Below are positions 62,392 through 64,000 of a stretch of 64,000 nucleotides of DNA, one piece after another; position 1 is the stretch's first letter, and each line of letters opens with the position of its first letter. The notes under the pieces were generated by a model, which did no database searches, was not told where the DNA came from, and worked only from the letters and a program-made list of their open reading frames with translations. The position numbers and the translations under genes were made by a program. This DNA comes from Neostethus bicornis (lineage: Eukaryota > Chordata > Actinopteri > Atheriniformes > Phallostethidae). The stretch covers positions 27,268,974 to 27,332,973 of the forward strand of contig LR738548.1 of assembly GCA_902685375.1 (NCBI GenBank), given 5' to 3'.

Positions 62392-63710
62392 TATAAAGTT
62401 CTGTAAATCTGTTGGATTTCCTAACAATTGCGTAACAGATGTTCCTAGACCCAAATTTTGACTGTTTATGTGCATTAGATACATATACATTACACTAAAT
62501 GGACATGCACACACACACACACACACACCAGTGTGCATATTTAAAACTGATTATTTTGCATGAGATATACCTTTAAAGCTACATCTCAAACATTACTGGG
62601 AGCAGTTCGTATTCTTCCATCTCCAAATGATTGAAAGCATCTCTTGTAATGGATTGTTTTAATTTCTTTCTTCTTTTAAAATTGATTCATTCAATCAAAA
62701 TCATTTAAACATATAATAGTAGAATTTTTACTCTGAGCGGGAAAAAACTGTACATGATTAGCCTCTTTTATAAAAGACGAGCAGCCTCGGGCTTGCTGCC
62801 CCACCTGGTTTAATAATGGTGAACTTGACAAACTATGAAGGCAGGAATCACAAAAAAAAAACTTTGTTCTCTAAAGGTAAAACCTTCCAACTAATTTTCA
62901 TTTTCTGTCTTTTACAAGATGATGATTCTTACCGACTTTCCTGTTAATGTTACAGCCCTCCTTTCACCTCTACTTCACCGTATTTGTCTGGTGTAATTAT
63001 GATATCCTGCTCCTTCCTTGTGGTCCAGAACTTAGTACGTTTGAAGCTAATAGATATAATTAAACTCCCACTCACCGGGTTTGCTTTTTTTATCCTAAAA
63101 TAACCTTCAGTTCAGTTTGAAATCTTTCACTGAAAAAGATTTTTTTTCCTGAGAATGAAGGAATAAATTACACACTTGAATGGAAAATAGACTGAAAACT
63201 CTACATTTTGATCTTTTCTGAACCACAATGCTGTTAGATGTAAATAAATGTATCTTTAAATGTTAAAAAACACACAACTTCGACATGTTCAAGACCTCAA
63301 TTTATCTGCCTTTTCTTGAAAAACTGTTAGACAACCACAAAAATGATGTTGTACAACTATCAGAAGCTCCCGGTGACTTTTTAGAAAAGATATTAGTGTA
63401 TAACGGTGTTACATCACCAACCATCTGACCCAAGGTTGGCAAACAACTTTCAATTTTCTGTCAATACCATTTAAAGCTGGGAAAGGTTAGAGAAGGAAAA
63501 AATGAGTCTAAATCTCAGTTTTGAGTTGTGAAACGCGGTATTTTTCTTTACTGGTTTGGGTTTGGTAGAGGTGACTCTAACGTAACAGAAAACAGAGAGG
63601 TGGAAAAACAACTGATGAACAATTTATACTGGTAGTTTGACAAAATTTGAAGCTACTGAAGTGGAATGATTGGATTAAAAAAGTCATATGGTTTTTTTGT
63701 TTGTTTCTTT
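62392..63710. other. Unique AT-rich sequence with a CA tract
   Basis: CA repeat at 62509-62529. No TE or exon recognised until 63714. Confidence 0.45.
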
Positions 63711-63713
63711 TAA

Positions 63714-63988
63714 GAAACAAAAGGGCAGGAATTCCCCAAAAAATGGTGGCGTATAGAGGATATAATGAGGCGGAGTGCAGATTGAAAGAGGAGGACCCAT
63801 TTGCAGACAGAAAACATGGTTTATTTAAATTTGACTGTCCATTAATGCTGTGGAAAGAAAAACAAAGTTTCAGTAACGTGATTAAAGCTTATAGTAAGAA
63901 TATGTATTTGGTCAGGCAACCAGAGAGACCTGGCTGGATGGGATTGTATGACCCGACAGAAAAGTTTGAGGCGATTACTTTTAAATAA
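63714..63988 (+). CDS. Candidate terminal coding exon, protein not recognised
   Basis: A strong acceptor (TTTTTTTGTTTGTTTCTTTT then AAG, ending at 63713) precedes an open frame of about 91 codons ending in a TAA at 63986-63988. It includes NKRAGIPQKMVAYRGYNEAE, RLKEEDPFADRKHGLFKFDC, SFSNVIKAYSKNMYLVRQPE and PGWMGLYDPTEKFEAITFK. It has varied residues and a Trp/Cys/Pro/Gly content unlike the surrounding chance frames. I do not recognise the family. The open frame extends upstream to an ATG at 63647, but that part translates the poly-T tract (VIWFFCLFLL), so an exon start at the acceptor is more plausible. Could also be a TE remnant. Confidence 0.4.
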
Positions 63989-64000
63989 CTGGCAGGGTGC

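Overview
The window reads as teleost-fish nuclear DNA that is intergenic or lies inside a very large intron. The clues are AT-rich unique sequence, poly-A/T runs and CA/TG microsatellites, packed with fish-type transposable-element (TE) remnants. No complete host gene is visible. The best host-coding candidate is a splice-acceptor-bounded terminal exon at 63714-63988, at the right edge. There are no bacterial-style operons, CRISPR arrays or intact tRNA genes. Nearly every longer reading frame lies in a retrotransposon 3' end, a DNA-transposon relic or a tandem repeat. Family names below come from motif recognition and memory, not from a database search.

Retroelements dominate. Two 5'-truncated LINE families recur: LINE-A (C-terminal domain with W-F-G-H-L and PPERLAGEVF motifs, 3' end near CGGAACGGAAC, about 13 pieces) and LINE-B (RTE/BovB-like, with KEDMKIVGV and a GAA-rich tail, about 11 pieces). 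Several LINE-A copies have target-site duplications of 8-15 bp. An L2/Rex1-like LINE is represented by two remnants (31760-32125 and 54320-55150). A tRNA-derived SINE (SINE-C, about 10 copies) shares its 3' tail with that LINE. Two V-SINE/DANA-like SINEs and one 5S-rRNA-derived composite SINE are also present. Gypsy-type LTRs occur at 25428, 26739, 36570, 43892, 52412 and 62172.

DNA transposons with recognisable ends include two pogo/Tigger-like elements (2497-3151, carrying a transposase C-terminus; 57441-58330, carrying an N-terminal DNA-binding domain), three hAT elements with 8-bp duplications (4397-4977, 42581-43480, 44033-45469), a TTAA-flanked Kolobok-like element (61040-61751) and Tc1/mariner fragments. 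Insertions are often nested: hAT in an LTR, MITE in a MITE, LINE in a SINE, SINE in a SINE, and SINE in a hAT.

Layout: 0-10 kb holds LINE pieces, SINEs, a pogo element and a hAT; 10-16 kb is mostly unique, with a possible conserved regulatory block; 16.15-17.43 kb is a 24-bp minisatellite of about 53 units; 17.7-30 kb holds Tc1, LINE and Gypsy remnants; 30-40 kb holds L2-like and other repeats, another possible regulatory block and the 5S SINE; 40-46 kb is the densest nested cluster; 46-58 kb is again LINE/SINE/LTR; 58-64 kb is largely unique except the Kolobok-like element, a V-SINE and an LTR. Apart from simple transposon architecture I see no genes working together as a pathway. The items most worth follow-up are the minisatellite, a pair of diverged non-TE sequences in inverted orientation 8.6 kb apart (29.1 and 37.8 kb), the unusually long direct repeats around the LINE-A copy at 56.2-56.7 kb, and the candidate exon at the right edge.
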